A DNA stretch of 64,000 nucleotides from Lacibacter sp. H407 (lineage in GTDB: Bacteria > Bacteroidota > Bacteroidia > Chitinophagales > Chitinophagaceae). Location: assembly GCF_037892605.1 (NCBI RefSeq), contig NZ_JBBKTU010000002.1, positions 62,001 through 126,000 on the forward strand. The letters run 5' to 3'. Below the pieces are notes generated by a model. The model was not told the DNA's origin. It worked only from the letters and a program-made list of their open reading frames with translations, and made no database searches. This document shows, in pieces, positions 26,650 to 35,272 of this stretch. Within the stretch, counting starts at the first letter, position 1. Every line of letters starts with the position of its first letter. The position numbers and the translations under genes were made by a program.

Positions 26650-26663
26650 GATTCGCTAGAATC

Positions 26664-26816
26664 TTATTTCTTCTTAGCGGCTTTTTTAGCAGCTTTCTTT
26701 TTAGGAGCAGCTTTTTTAGCAGCTTTCTTTTTTGGAGCAGCTTTCTTTTTAGGAGCGGCTTTTTTAGCGGCTTTTTTTGGAGCAGCTTTTTTAGCGGCTT
26801 TCTTTTTTGTTGCCAT
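26664..26816 (-). CDS. Histone-H1-like Lys/Ala/Pro-rich basic protein (50 aa)
   Basis: From ATG 26816 the frame reads MATKKKAAKKAAPKKAAKKA and goes on with AAPKKK/AAKK units to ...AAKKK and TAA. Apart from the first three residues it contains only Lys, Ala and Pro, so it has no globular fold. This is the composition of bacterial histone-H1-like tails (Hc1, AlgP, HupB C-terminus), which bind DNA or RNA electrostatically. It lies between ftsY and rpmA, 77 bp downstream of rpmA on the same strand. Because of the repeats, length variation between strains is expected. Confidence 0.75.
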   Translation of the reverse strand: MATKKKAAKKAAPKKAAKKAAPKKKAAPKKKAAKKAAPKKKAAKKAAKKK

Positions 26817-26893
26817 TTTTTGTAGAATTTAATGATTAGTAAAAAAACTTAACAGGGTAAAAATAAAAAAATTTTTTATTTAAAAAAATTTTT

Positions 26894-27160
26894 TTAAGCA
26901 CCTGCTAAAACGGGGGCAACAGAAACAAACGTTTTATTGTCTTTTCCTTTTTTAAATTCTACGAGTCCATCAGCTAATGCAAAGATGGTAAAGTCCTTAC
27001 CAACACCAACGTTTTTACCAGGATGATAAACCGTTCCACGCTGGCGGATAATGATGTTTCCGGCTGCAGCAGGTTGTCCGCCATAGATCTTTACACCAAG
27101 GCGTTTGCTTTGTGAATCACGACCGTTCTTTACACTACCTTCACCTTTTTTATGTGCCAT
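26894..27160 (-). CDS. rpmA: 50S ribosomal protein L27
   Basis: 88 residues with [29 protein letters not shown] and [16 protein letters not shown], all L27 signatures. The N-terminus lies near the peptidyl-transferase centre. This form begins directly with MAHKKG, without the cleavable Firmicutes extension. It follows rplU by 67 bp. Confidence 0.97.
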   Translation of the reverse strand: MAHKKGEGSVKNGRDSQSKRLGVKIYGGQPAAAGNIIIRQRGTVYHPGKNVGVGKDFTIFALADGLVEFKKGKDNKTFVSVAPVLAGA

Positions 27161-27227
27161 TTTATAACAATTTGACGTTTTGAATATTTATACACATGTT
27201 CGTTGAAAAGCTCAACAAACTCATTTT

Positions 27228-27530
27228 TTACGCAATTCCTGTTACTTTGATCTGCGTATAAAGCGTACGATGACCTTTCTTTTTACGGAAACCTTTACGA
27301 CGTTTCATTTTAAACGCAATCACTGTTTTGCCTTTTCTTTCTGCAAGAATTTCAGCTTTCACTTTCACGTTCGCATCAGCTCCAACGCTGATGTTACCAT
27401 CGGTATCAACATACAATACATCAGAAAACTCAACCTGATCACCTGCGTTACCATCAATGTGGGGAACGTACAGGCTCTGACCTTCTGATACTTTAAACTG
27501 CTGACCGGCTATTTTAACAACTGCAAACAT
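27228..27530 (-). CDS. rplU: 50S ribosomal protein L21
   Basis: 100 residues starting MFAVVKIAGQQFKVSEGQ and ending in the basic KMKRRKGFRKKKGHR stretch with TQIKVTGIA, which is L21. First gene of rplU-rpmA, with its own promoter at 27552-27583. Confidence 0.97.
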   Translation of the reverse strand: MFAVVKIAGQQFKVSEGQSLYVPHIDGNAGDQVEFSDVLYVDTDGNISVGADANVKVKAEILAERKGKTVIAFKMKRRKGFRKKKGHRTLYTQIKVTGIA

Positions 27531-27551
27531 AACTTTCCAATATTAGGGCTG

Positions 27552-27583
27552 CAAAGGTAGGGATAAAATTTCGTTGAAAACAA
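27552..27583 (-). promoter_or_regulatory. Promoter of rplU-rpmA
   Basis: On the minus strand TACCTTTG (27559-27552) is a perfect -7 box and TTG (27583-27581) lies 21 bp upstream. The start codon is 22 bp downstream of the -7 box. Confidence 0.65.
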
Positions 27584-27671
27584 GTTTCCACACAAAAAAT
27601 TTGCTCTCATTTTAACGGGATGCTTTGAGCTGGTAAAGCTAAATTTGTGACCTCTTAAACGAGGACTTGGA

Positions 27672-29168
27672 ATGAAAATTAAATCAGTATTGGCAAAACC
27701 CTTTGCCGGTTATATATATAAGACCATCCAGAAAAATAAATTAACGGCTGTGCCAGATCAGGAGCAGATCCTGAAGCAGTTGATCAAAGTGGGGCGAGGT
27801 ACCGATTATGGCAAAGAGCTGGGGCTGGACAAGGTAAACGGCTACGACGAATACAAACAGGCCGTGCCCATCAGGGATTATGAGCAAATGCGGCCCTGGA
27901 TCGATAAGATCATTGAAGGCAAGCACAATGTATTGTGGAAGGGCGTTCCTCTTTATTTTGCCAAAACATCGGGCACCACCAGCGGAGCGAAATATATCCC
28001 CATCACCAAAGAATCGGTCAGCAATCATTTTGGAACCGCCCGGAACGCCGCTCTTTGTTATGCATCTGAAACCGGTAATACCCGTTTTTTCGATGGAAAA
28101 CTCATCTTTCTATCCGGGTCACCGGAGCTGGAGCGGATCGGTAATATTCCCACCGGCCGGTTAAGCGGCATCTCCAACCACCTGATTCCGAAATACCTGC
28201 GTACCAATCAGCTCCCATCATACGAAACCAATTGTATTGAAGATTGGGAAACCAAACTGGGCAAAATAGTGGATGAAACCATTCACCAGAATATGACCCT
28301 CATCAGCGGTATTCCGCCATGGATGCAGATGTATTTTGATGAATTGATGAGCCGCACCGGGAAAAAGGTAGGCGATATTTTCCCCAATTTCAGCGTAATG
28401 ATCCAGGGTGGGGTGAATTTTGAACCCTACAAAGCCAAACTGTTTGAAAGCATTGGACGAAAAATCGATTGTATTGAGTTGTTCCCCGCCAGCGAGGGCT
28501 TTTTTGCCTTTCAGGATTCGCAGGAAGCAGAGGGATTATTGCTAAACACCAATGATGGGATTTTTTACGAGTTTGTGCCGGCAGCAGAAATTCATACCGA
28601 AAACCCAACGAGACTAACGTTGAAAGATGTGAAAGTGGGTGAAAACTATGCACTAATTATAAATAGTAATGCCGGACTTTGGGGCTACAATCTTGGCGAT
28701 ACCGTGAAATTCGTATCTACCAGTCCGTACCGGATCGTTGTTACAGGACGTATCAAACATTTTATTTCTGCTTTTGGTGAGCATGTAATCGGGGAAGAAG
28801 TGGAGCAAAGTCTGCTCAAGGCTGCAGCCGAGGAAAATATACATATCACAGAATTTACAGTTGCCCCTATGATCCAGCAGGGCGAAGGAAAAAGCTACCA
28901 TGAATGGTTTATTGAGTTTGAAAACCGCCCCTCAGATATGGAACGGTTTGCCAACAAACTCAATGAGCTGATGCGGAATCAGAATATTTATTATGATGAT
29001 CTTATTGCCGGCAATATTTTAAAGCCACTCAAGATCACCCCGATGAAAAAGAATGGATTTATCGATTACATGAAAAGTATTGGTAAATTGGGCGGACAAA
29101 ACAAAGTGCCACGTCTCAGTAACGATCGCAAGATTGCCGATGCGTTAGTGAAATGGGTAGATAATTAA
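27672..29168 (+). CDS. GH3 auxin-responsive-promoter family protein (acyl-adenylate-forming)
   Basis: 498 residues. The adenylation motif KTSGTTSGAKYIPIT (P-loop-like) is near residue 95, and LWGYNLGDTVKFVS and VTGRIKHFISAFGEHV near the C-terminus match the ATP-binding parts of GH3/ANL enzymes. Plant GH3 proteins join amino acids to hormones; bacterial relatives are common in Bacteroidota and their acid/amine pair is not known. The plant name does not imply plant origin. It lies 57 bp upstream of dxr on the same strand. Confidence 0.88.
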   Translation: MKIKSVLAKPFAGYIYKTIQKNKLTAVPDQEQILKQLIKVGRGTDYGKELGLDKVNGYDEYKQAVPIRDYEQMRPWIDKIIEGKHNVLWKGVPLYFAKTSGTTSGAKYIPITKESVSNHFGTARNAALCYASETGNTRFFDGKLIFLSGSPELERIGNIPTGRLSGISNHLIPKYLRTNQLPSYETNCIEDWETKLGKIVDETIHQNMTLISGIPPWMQMYFDELMSRTGKKVGDIFPNFSVMIQGGVNFEPYKAKLFESIGRKIDCIELFPASEGFFAFQDSQEAEGLLLNTNDGIFYEFVPAAEIHTENPTRLTLKDVKVGENYALIINSNAGLWGYNLGDTVKFVSTSPYRIVVTGRIKHFISAFGEHVIGEEVEQSLLKAAAEENIHITEFTVAPMIQQGEGKSYHEWFIEFENRPSDMERFANKLNELMRNQNIYYDDLIAGNILKPLKITPMKKNGFIDYMKSIGKLGGQNKVPRLSNDRKIADALVKWVDN

Positions 29169-29225
29169 TTGACGAAGTAAGATGCAGGCTGCCTGTCTCT
29201 GCAGCATCATCACACAAGAATATAT

Positions 29226-30392
29226 ATGCAGCAACAACAAAAGAAACGTATTGCCATTTTCGGATCAACGGGTTCCATCGGTACACAGGCACTGGATGTT
29301 ATAGAAGCAAATCCCGAACTGTTTGAAGTAGAAATTCTCACCGCTCATACAAATGATGAACTGCTGGTAAAGCAGGCGTTGCAATTCAATCCCAATGCAG
29401 TTGTAATTGTTGATGAAAAAAAATATCAAAAAGTAAAAGATGCATTGGCTTCAACCGATGTAAAAGTATTTACAGGCGAACAGTCATTGGAAGAAGTGGC
29501 AGCGTTTGATACGTATGATATGATGCTGGCTGCTATTGTCGGCTTTGCCGGATTGAAACCTACATTGCGGGCCATCGAAAATAAAAAAGCCATTGCATTA
29601 GCTAACAAAGAAACGTTGGTGGTTGCAGGTGATATTGTGATGCAGAAAGCAGTGGAGAACAGGGTGCCGATTATTCCGGTTGACAGTGAGCACTCGGCCA
29701 TTTTTCAATGTTTGGTTGGGGAACACAGAAATAAGATCGAAAAAATTATTCTTACAGCAAGCGGTGGTCCCTTTCGTGGACGAAAGCCTAACTTTTTAGT
29801 GAATGTAAAACGGGATCATGCGTTGCAGCATCCCAACTGGAGTATGGGTGCTAAAATTACCATTGACTCTGCCACCTTGATGAACAAGGGGCTGGAGATG
29901 ATCGAAGCAAAATGGTTGTTTAATCTTGCACCTGAACAGATACAAGTGGTGATTCATCCGCAAAGCATTATTCACAGCATGGTGCAATTTGAAGATGGAA
30001 GTATTAAAGCTCAAATGGGCTTACCTGATATGAAACTGCCGATTCAATATGCGATGGCGTTTCCGCAGCGGATTGCCAATCAGTTTCCACGCTTTGATTT
30101 TAAAAAGATCAACACATTGAATTTTGAAGAGCCTGATCTTAAAACCTTCCGCAATCTGGCCTTGGCAATTGATGCATTGAATAAAGGAGGTAATCTTCCC
30201 TGTATCATGAATGCGGCCAACGAAATTGCTGTGTGGGCGTTTTTGCGCAACCGGGTTGGATTTTTGGATATGACGGATATTATTGAAAAGACGATGAACC
30301 ATGTTCCGTTTATTGAAAAGCCAACATTGGATGAGTACCTGGATAGTGATGCAGAGGCAAGAAACTACACCGCATCGTTGATCCAACTTTAA
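29226..30392 (+). CDS. dxr: 1-deoxy-D-xylulose-5-phosphate reductoisomerase
   Basis: 388 residues, usual length. It has the NADPH-binding GSTGSIGTQALDVIE, the metal and substrate motifs PVDSEHSAIFQCL and TASGGPFRG, and the STLMNKGLEMIEA-type segment (ATLMNKGLEMIEAKWLF). It catalyses the first committed step of the MEP isoprenoid pathway in the cytoplasm. It lies 93 bp upstream of rseP, a common gene order in Bacteroidota. Confidence 0.96.
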   Translation: MQQQQKKRIAIFGSTGSIGTQALDVIEANPELFEVEILTAHTNDELLVKQALQFNPNAVVIVDEKKYQKVKDALASTDVKVFTGEQSLEEVAAFDTYDMMLAAIVGFAGLKPTLRAIENKKAIALANKETLVVAGDIVMQKAVENRVPIIPVDSEHSAIFQCLVGEHRNKIEKIILTASGGPFRGRKPNFLVNVKRDHALQHPNWSMGAKITIDSATLMNKGLEMIEAKWLFNLAPEQIQVVIHPQSIIHSMVQFEDGSIKAQMGLPDMKLPIQYAMAFPQRIANQFPRFDFKKINTLNFEEPDLKTFRNLALAIDALNKGGNLPCIMNAANEIAVWAFLRNRVGFLDMTDIIEKTMNHVPFIEKPTLDEYLDSDAEARNYTASLIQL

Positions 30393-30485
30393 TTTTGTAA
30401 AAGTTTTGGATTCAGCCTCCTGTTTTTCTTCGATATTTGCAGATTCCGTATTTGACCTACAACGTTTATAATTATTTTTTAATCT

Positions 30486-31856
30486 ATGTTATTAGCAATT
30501 AACTGGGCCGAGTTTGGGATCAAAGCCGCACAATTATTATTGTCGCTTTCCATCCTCATCATCTTTCATGAATTCGGACATTTTATTACAGCACGTTGGT
30601 TTAAATGCCGTGTTGAAAAATTCTATTTATTTTTTGATCCCTGGTTCTCTATTTTCAAAAAGAAAGTCGGCGATACAGAATATGGTATCGGCTGGCTGCC
30701 ATTAGGCGGTTATGTAAAAATTTCCGGGATGATCGATGAGAGCATGGACAAAGAAGCCATGAAACTACCTGCCCAAGACTGGGAGTTTAGAAGTAAACCG
30801 GCCTGGCAACGTTTGATCATTATGATTGGCGGTGTAACGGTGAATGTGTTGCTTGCGTTTATCATTTATGCCATGATTTTATTTGTGTGGGGTGAAGACA
30901 GAACACCAATGAACAGTTTGAAAGATGGTATTTGGACTCAGCACTCCTTAATGAACGAAATTGGTTTGCGTAACGGTGATAAAATACTGGAGGTTAATGG
31001 GAAACCAATTGAATATCTTGAAGACTTAAATCTGAAAGTATTCATTGGTTCAGGTGGGAAAATACTTGTTGAACGGAATGGTAAAAATCATGAAATTAAT
31101 ATACCTGTTCGATTAATAGGAAAACTAATTGAAAGTAAACGAAAGAGAGGTTTATTAGCATATCGTATTCCATCAATTGTTGGCGCCTACGATCCAAAGG
31201 ATACAGCTTTTGGTAAGCAGGCGGGTTTACAGGAATATGATAAAATTATTGCAATAGATGGCAATCCCGTTTCTTTTTACGATGAAATGCCTACGTTATT
31301 TCAGCAAAAGAAAAGTGCAACAGCACAAATGACAGTTGTTCGTAAAAATGATACGCTTCAACTTACAACAAAAGTTGATAAAGAAGGAAGAGCAGGAATT
31401 CCTTATCTCAATCATAGTCAATATGCTGAAATGGGTATTATCAAGATCAATCATCAAAGCTTTGGTTTTTTTGAATCGTTTCCTGCCGGTGTAAATAAAA
31501 CGTTTCGTAAGTTAGGTGAGTATGTTGACCAGTTCAAACTTATTCTCAATCCTGATACTGAAGCCTACAAAGGCATCGGTGGTTTCAAATCGATGGGTTC
31601 TATTTTCCCTTCAGAATGGGATTGGGAAAGTTTCTGGAATATCACAGCTTTATTCAGCATCATTCTTGCGTTCATGAACCTGTTGCCCATTCCTGCACTG
31701 GATGGCGGGCATGTTCTTTTCACATTAATCGAAATGATCACCGGACGTAAACCAAACGAGAAATTTTTAGAATACGCACAAATTGTGGGCATGGTAATTC
31801 TATTTGGTTTATTGATCTATGCAAACGGAAATGATCTGTTTGGCTGGAACAGATAA
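30486..31856 (+). CDS. rseP: Site-2 protease RseP
   Basis: 456 residues. The zinc motif HEFGH (His28-His32) is in the first membrane helix, two PDZ-like domains lie in the middle (NEIGLRNGDKILEVNGKPI and QAGLQEYDKIIAIDGNPV), and the second active-site motif is LLPIPALDGGHV. It cleaves membrane-bound anti-sigma factors and other single-pass proteins inside the inner membrane. FecR-type anti-sigma proteins such as the one at 35273 are candidate substrates (inference). Confidence 0.94.
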   Translation: MLLAINWAEFGIKAAQLLLSLSILIIFHEFGHFITARWFKCRVEKFYLFFDPWFSIFKKKVGDTEYGIGWLPLGGYVKISGMIDESMDKEAMKLPAQDWEFRSKPAWQRLIIMIGGVTVNVLLAFIIYAMILFVWGEDRTPMNSLKDGIWTQHSLMNEIGLRNGDKILEVNGKPIEYLEDLNLKVFIGSGGKILVERNGKNHEINIPVRLIGKLIESKRKRGLLAYRIPSIVGAYDPKDTAFGKQAGLQEYDKIIAIDGNPVSFYDEMPTLFQQKKSATAQMTVVRKNDTLQLTTKVDKEGRAGIPYLNHSQYAEMGIIKINHQSFGFFESFPAGVNKTFRKLGEYVDQFKLILNPDTEAYKGIGGFKSMGSIFPSEWDWESFWNITALFSIILAFMNLLPIPALDGGHVLFTLIEMITGRKPNEKFLEYAQIVGMVILFGLLIYANGNDLFGWNR

Positions 31857-31890
31857 AAGTGAATTGATAATTCTTTAATGGATAATTAAA

Positions 31891-31920
31891 AATGAGAAGA
31901 CAGGAATTGTCTTCTCATTT
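31891..31920. terminator. Bidirectional terminator between rseP and the MutS-like gene
   Basis: AATGAGAAGAC (31891-31901) pairs with GTCTTCTCATT (31909-31919). A T-run follows on the plus strand, and an A-rich stretch precedes it, serving the convergent gene. Confidence 0.88.
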
Positions 31921-31933
31921 TTTTTGATGCTGT

Positions 31934-33736
31934 TTAAAGTTCTATACCAATTTTCTTCATTAAGATAGAAGCATTCATACTTTGGCAGATACCCCTTTTT
32001 AATTTGTAATCGAAGTATAATTCATCGGCATTTACCTGCACATCAAAATGATAGTTGTGTATGCTTACCGGATATTCATGTGCAAGATTGGCGAGTTCCA
32101 GATCATGTGTTGCTAAAATGCCGGTTGCTTTATGTTGCAGTAATTGTTTAATGAGTGCTTTTGATCCAGTGTGACGATCGTTTGAATTGGTGCCTCGTAA
32201 TATTTCATCCAGTAAAATAAACACCGGCTCATTGTTATTCACTGCATCAATGATCTGTTTCAATTTCTTTAGCTCTGCATAAAAAGTAGAAGTGCTTTCT
32301 TCCAGATTATCTTTAATGCGCATACTGCTCATTACTTTCAACGGAGTAACTGTTAATTTCTTTGCACAAACAGGTGCACCCATTGCAGCTAATACCATGT
32401 TTACTCCCACACTTCGCAGGAAGGTGCTTTTGCCCGCCATATTTGAACCGGTGATGAGATTGATCTGCTCTTTTCCGATAGTAGAAAAATCATTCAATAC
32501 ATTTTTGCTTTCATCAATTAACGGGTGACCTAATTGCTCAGCAATAAAAGTTGGCTCATCTATTTTTAATTGCGGGAAACTCCAATGCGGATGATTGAAT
32601 GCAACTATGGCAATACTGTTCAGTGCTTCCAGTTCTGCCAATGCATCAAACCAATGATTGATCTGCTGATTATTTTTTTGTTTCCAATTCTCCAATTGAA
32701 GTACTTGCTGCAGATCCCATAGCAGAAAAATGTTCAATGGAATAAATACAACAGGGTTCAAACGGTAATCGAATCGGTTGAAGATATTTTTCAGTTGAAA
32801 GATCTGTTGCGATGCTTTTTGATTGCCGGTATAAAATTGTTGTTTTAACGAAGTGAGTAACGGGTCTTGAAAAGTAACCTGCTCGATACAGGCAATACTC
32901 TTCGATAGCGTTTCCATTTCTTCGGTGATCTTGTTGAGCTTTCGATAGAGCGGTACAATAATGCGGGTAATGGCAAATGCCACAATTGTAAATACTAAGG
33001 CCGAGCGGAGAAAAACCTGATAGCTGATCACATCAAACAGAAAACAAATCAATGTGCTGACTGCTACGATCGGGAACAAATAACGAATGACATGCCATAT
33101 TTTTTTATGAATGAATTGATTTCCTTCCTTCAGCCAATCTTCCATTTTCTGTTGCGTTGCAATAGTAATAATGGCTGATGAACCATAGGCCTGTAACTCT
33201 TGACGCCAGTTTGTATTTTGTATCAACTCCTGAACTGCTTGTTGCCGTGCCTGAATCGTAATAGCATTTGATGGAGCTAATAACCAACCGGCCAAACGTT
33301 GATTTCCTTGTTGTGAATTTGTACGGTTGATGTATTGATAAAGCGAAGCCCGGCCGAAGATATCAAGATCGCCTGCGTACGGATGTTCATCTTTATAAAA
33401 TTCACTGCCATCTTTTTGATGTGTGTACTTGTGTTGCAGGTAAAGTAATTCCTGCTGATTAATAGCGATCAACCTTTCATGATGACTGATGGCATCTTTG
33501 TTTGCAAAATCTTTTCGCACAGCAAATAAAAACACTGCCAGTCCGGTTGCAAAAATGGCTGCTGCTAAAAAAATACCGTACTCAGCAAACAACCAGATGA
33601 GCAAACCGGTTGCAACCAGAATCCCGAATCGAGTCCAGCCAAGAAGCTGTTTTTGTTTCAGAAGATTGTTTAAGTGATTTTTTAAATCTTCTAGTTGTTT
33701 TCTGTAAAAATTTTCTGGTGTAATAGTTCCTGCCAT
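31934..33736 (-). CDS. Membrane-anchored MutS-family ATPase
   Basis: 600 residues. The C-terminal 200 are a MutS-type ATPase with Walker A TGSNMAGKSTFLRS (Lys436), FILLDEILRGTNS and the ATHDLEL switch. There is no mismatch-binding domain I. Instead the N-terminal half carries hydrophobic segments at about 35-75 and 210-260, enough for four membrane helices, around a lever-like helical region. So it is a distinct MutS paralogue likely held in the inner membrane, not a mismatch-repair enzyme in the normal sense. Its function is unknown. It is convergent with rseP. Confidence 0.85.
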   Translation of the reverse strand: MAGTITPENFYRKQLEDLKNHLNNLLKQKQLLGWTRFGILVATGLLIWLFAEYGIFLAAAIFATGLAVFLFAVRKDFANKDAISHHERLIAINQQELLYLQHKYTHQKDGSEFYKDEHPYAGDLDIFGRASLYQYINRTNSQQGNQRLAGWLLAPSNAITIQARQQAVQELIQNTNWRQELQAYGSSAIITIATQQKMEDWLKEGNQFIHKKIWHVIRYLFPIVAVSTLICFLFDVISYQVFLRSALVFTIVAFAITRIIVPLYRKLNKITEEMETLSKSIACIEQVTFQDPLLTSLKQQFYTGNQKASQQIFQLKNIFNRFDYRLNPVVFIPLNIFLLWDLQQVLQLENWKQKNNQQINHWFDALAELEALNSIAIVAFNHPHWSFPQLKIDEPTFIAEQLGHPLIDESKNVLNDFSTIGKEQINLITGSNMAGKSTFLRSVGVNMVLAAMGAPVCAKKLTVTPLKVMSSMRIKDNLEESTSTFYAELKKLKQIIDAVNNNEPVFILLDEILRGTNSNDRHTGSKALIKQLLQHKATGILATHDLELANLAHEYPVSIHNYHFDVQVNADELYFDYKLKRGICQSMNASILMKKIGIEL

Positions 33737-33966
33737 GTTGTAAAACTAAGAAAGAAAGAAACAATGACTTTGTTTTACTGTTTGTACTCTTACCGTCTCT
33801 TTTTGTGTGCCACACTATAGAACTGCGGGTGACCTACCGTACCATAGTACAAGAGTGCGACGCCGATGCCGACGATGCACTTACAAAGGCCGGTAACAGA
33901 AATAAATGTATTTTTGCTGTCCGCAGCTACTTTGTACTTTTCACTTTGTACTTCGTACTCGCAAAT

Positions 33967-34336
33967 GGGGCTGCCTGGTTTTGACAGCATAGATCTTTGA
34001 AGGTGTAAGCATGCAGTGCGTTGGATAATTAGCACTTTAATCTGAATATTCAAAAACTCAAATGGCAATACACAGTATGCCATGGCCGCTTAATCAGTGA
34101 TTAGGTAGTCATTAGGGCCGCCGAACAGGTTGATCTGTTACCAAGTTCCGCCGCCGACTCAAACACAAAACAGGTTGCTGTAACAGAAGGCTGTGACTGT
34201 TGCAAAAGACCATCCAGCTACGTATTACATTGGTATGTTCATGTCCTGTGTAGTGCCGACAATCAATCATGAAATAAGCATGTAGAAAGCTTTTGGCGAA
34301 TATGTTTGGACAGCGGTTCGAATCCGCTCAGCTCCA
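33967..34336 (+). ncRNA. ssrA: Transfer-messenger RNA (tmRNA)
   Basis: The 5' acceptor GGGGCTG (33967-33973) with CCTGGTTTTGACAGC is the standard tmRNA start. The 3' end has the T-arm GGTTCGAATCC and CAGCTCCA. CCA is not encoded (ACT follows). The tag reading frame 34064-34093 encodes GNTQYAMAA then TAA, so the full degradation tag is (A)GNTQYAMAA. It rescues stalled ribosomes together with SmpB. The 230 bp before it hold AC/TTTGTAC repeats and no gene. Confidence 0.95.
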
Positions 34337-34340
34337 CTTT

Positions 34341-34382
34341 AACCCTGAGACCATTTATTATAAAGGTTTCAGGGTTTTTTAT
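34341..34382 (+). terminator. Terminator of tmRNA
   Basis: AACCCTGAGACC (34341-34352) pairs with GGTTTCAGGGTT (34365-34376) with one mismatch and is followed by TTTT. Confidence 0.92.
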
Positions 34383-34413
34383 TTAGTGAATTATCGATAT
34401 TGAGGTACCTATA

Positions 34414-34497
34414 TTATTTGCAAATAAATGGTTAAACGTTCAACCATTTATGTCTTTGTATTCAAAGTAGCGAGAAATTATTCTTATTTGCGAATAA
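34414..34497. promoter_or_regulatory. Two palindromes upstream of the ECF sigma operon
   Basis: TTATTTGCAAATAA (34414-34427) is a perfect palindrome, and TTATTTGCGAATAA (34484-34497) is a second copy with one base changed, 70 bp apart. Between them TAAATGGTT/AACCATTTA (34425-34433 and 34442-34450) forms another hairpin. The 259-bp gap holds no gene. The doubled 14-mer suggests an operator for the operon starting at 34642 (inference). Confidence 0.4.
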
Positions 34498-34641
34498 TTT
34501 GAGCAATGAACTTTATGCTTTGATACCATGTTATGTATAAATTATCAATCAATGTCCTCGTACATTGATGATCAATTAATTTTTCGTATTTATAATGGTT
34601 GAGTATTTTCCCGAACTTGCAATTGAAAAGAATCAATTCCA

Positions 34642-35205
34642 TTGACCCAAATTGCTGCTATAAAAATTGGTGACGAGTCTGTTTTTGAGCAGGTGTATGC
34701 GTTGCACCATGAAAAACTGTACTTCTACATTCTGAAGAAAACGAGCTCGAGCTATATCGCAGAGGAAGTGGTGCAGATGACATTTATTAAGCTTTGGAAC
34801 TACAGGCAAAGTTTGTCGGAAGAATTTTCATTGGAAGTACAACTCTTCCGAATTGCAAAAACTACTTTAATTGATCTTTTACGAAAGAATGCCAACCAGC
34901 GAGAGGTACTGGATCGTTATGCAGATGTTATTCCCCAGGAAAGTGAAAACGTAATGTCCAACCTAATGAAAAAGGAAGCTGGCGAACGGATCAGTGCGAT
35001 TATTGAGCGGTTGCCGCCTGTGCGTAAAAAAGTGTTTCAATTAAGCCGTGAAAGTGGATTGACACACAAAGAGATTGCAGCGGAACTTTCGCTCACTACT
35101 AAAAATGTTGAGAACCATATAGCAAAGGCCATTAAGCAGATACGAAAAGCTTTCAAAGTTCTTATTTTTTCTTTGTTATGGTTGCTTCTGCTTGTTTTTA
35201 AATAA
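34642..35205 (+). CDS. ECF RNA polymerase sigma factor (FecI-like)
   Basis: 187 residues with sigma-70 region 2 (YIAEEVVQMTFIKLWNYR) and region 4 (GLTHKEIAAELSLTTKNVENHI). An in-frame stop lies six codons upstream and no ATG is available before the conserved part, so translation must begin at TTG 34642. The C-terminal 15 residues are hydrophobic (VLIFSLLWLLLLVF), as often seen in this SusCD-linked class. It should direct transcription of the SusC/SusD genes downstream, held inactive by the FecR protein that follows. Confidence 0.9.
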   Translation: MTQIAAIKIGDESVFEQVYALHHEKLYFYILKKTSSSYIAEEVVQMTFIKLWNYRQSLSEEFSLEVQLFRIAKTTLIDLLRKNANQREVLDRYADVIPQESENVMSNLMKKEAGERISAIIERLPPVRKKVFQLSRESGLTHKEIAAELSLTTKNVENHIAKAIKQIRKAFKVLIFSLLWLLLLVFK

Positions 35206-35272
35206 ATATTTTTCAGGGTAGGAGGGGGTAATTGCTTTTGAAGCGTATTATATAACAGTATTAACAGACTAC

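Noticed and set aside
27640-27647. TAAATTTG as promoter of the GH3 gene
   Set aside because: A -7-like box is present, but the only TTTG upstream is 12 bp away, too close for a -33 box.
27672-29168. Gene transfer from plants because of the GH3 auxin name
   Set aside because: GH3-like proteins are common in Bacteroidota, and codon use matches its neighbours.
33790-34083. Open reading frame on the minus strand over the tmRNA gene
   Set aside because: It overlaps the highly conserved tmRNA sequence and has no family features; it is a shadow.
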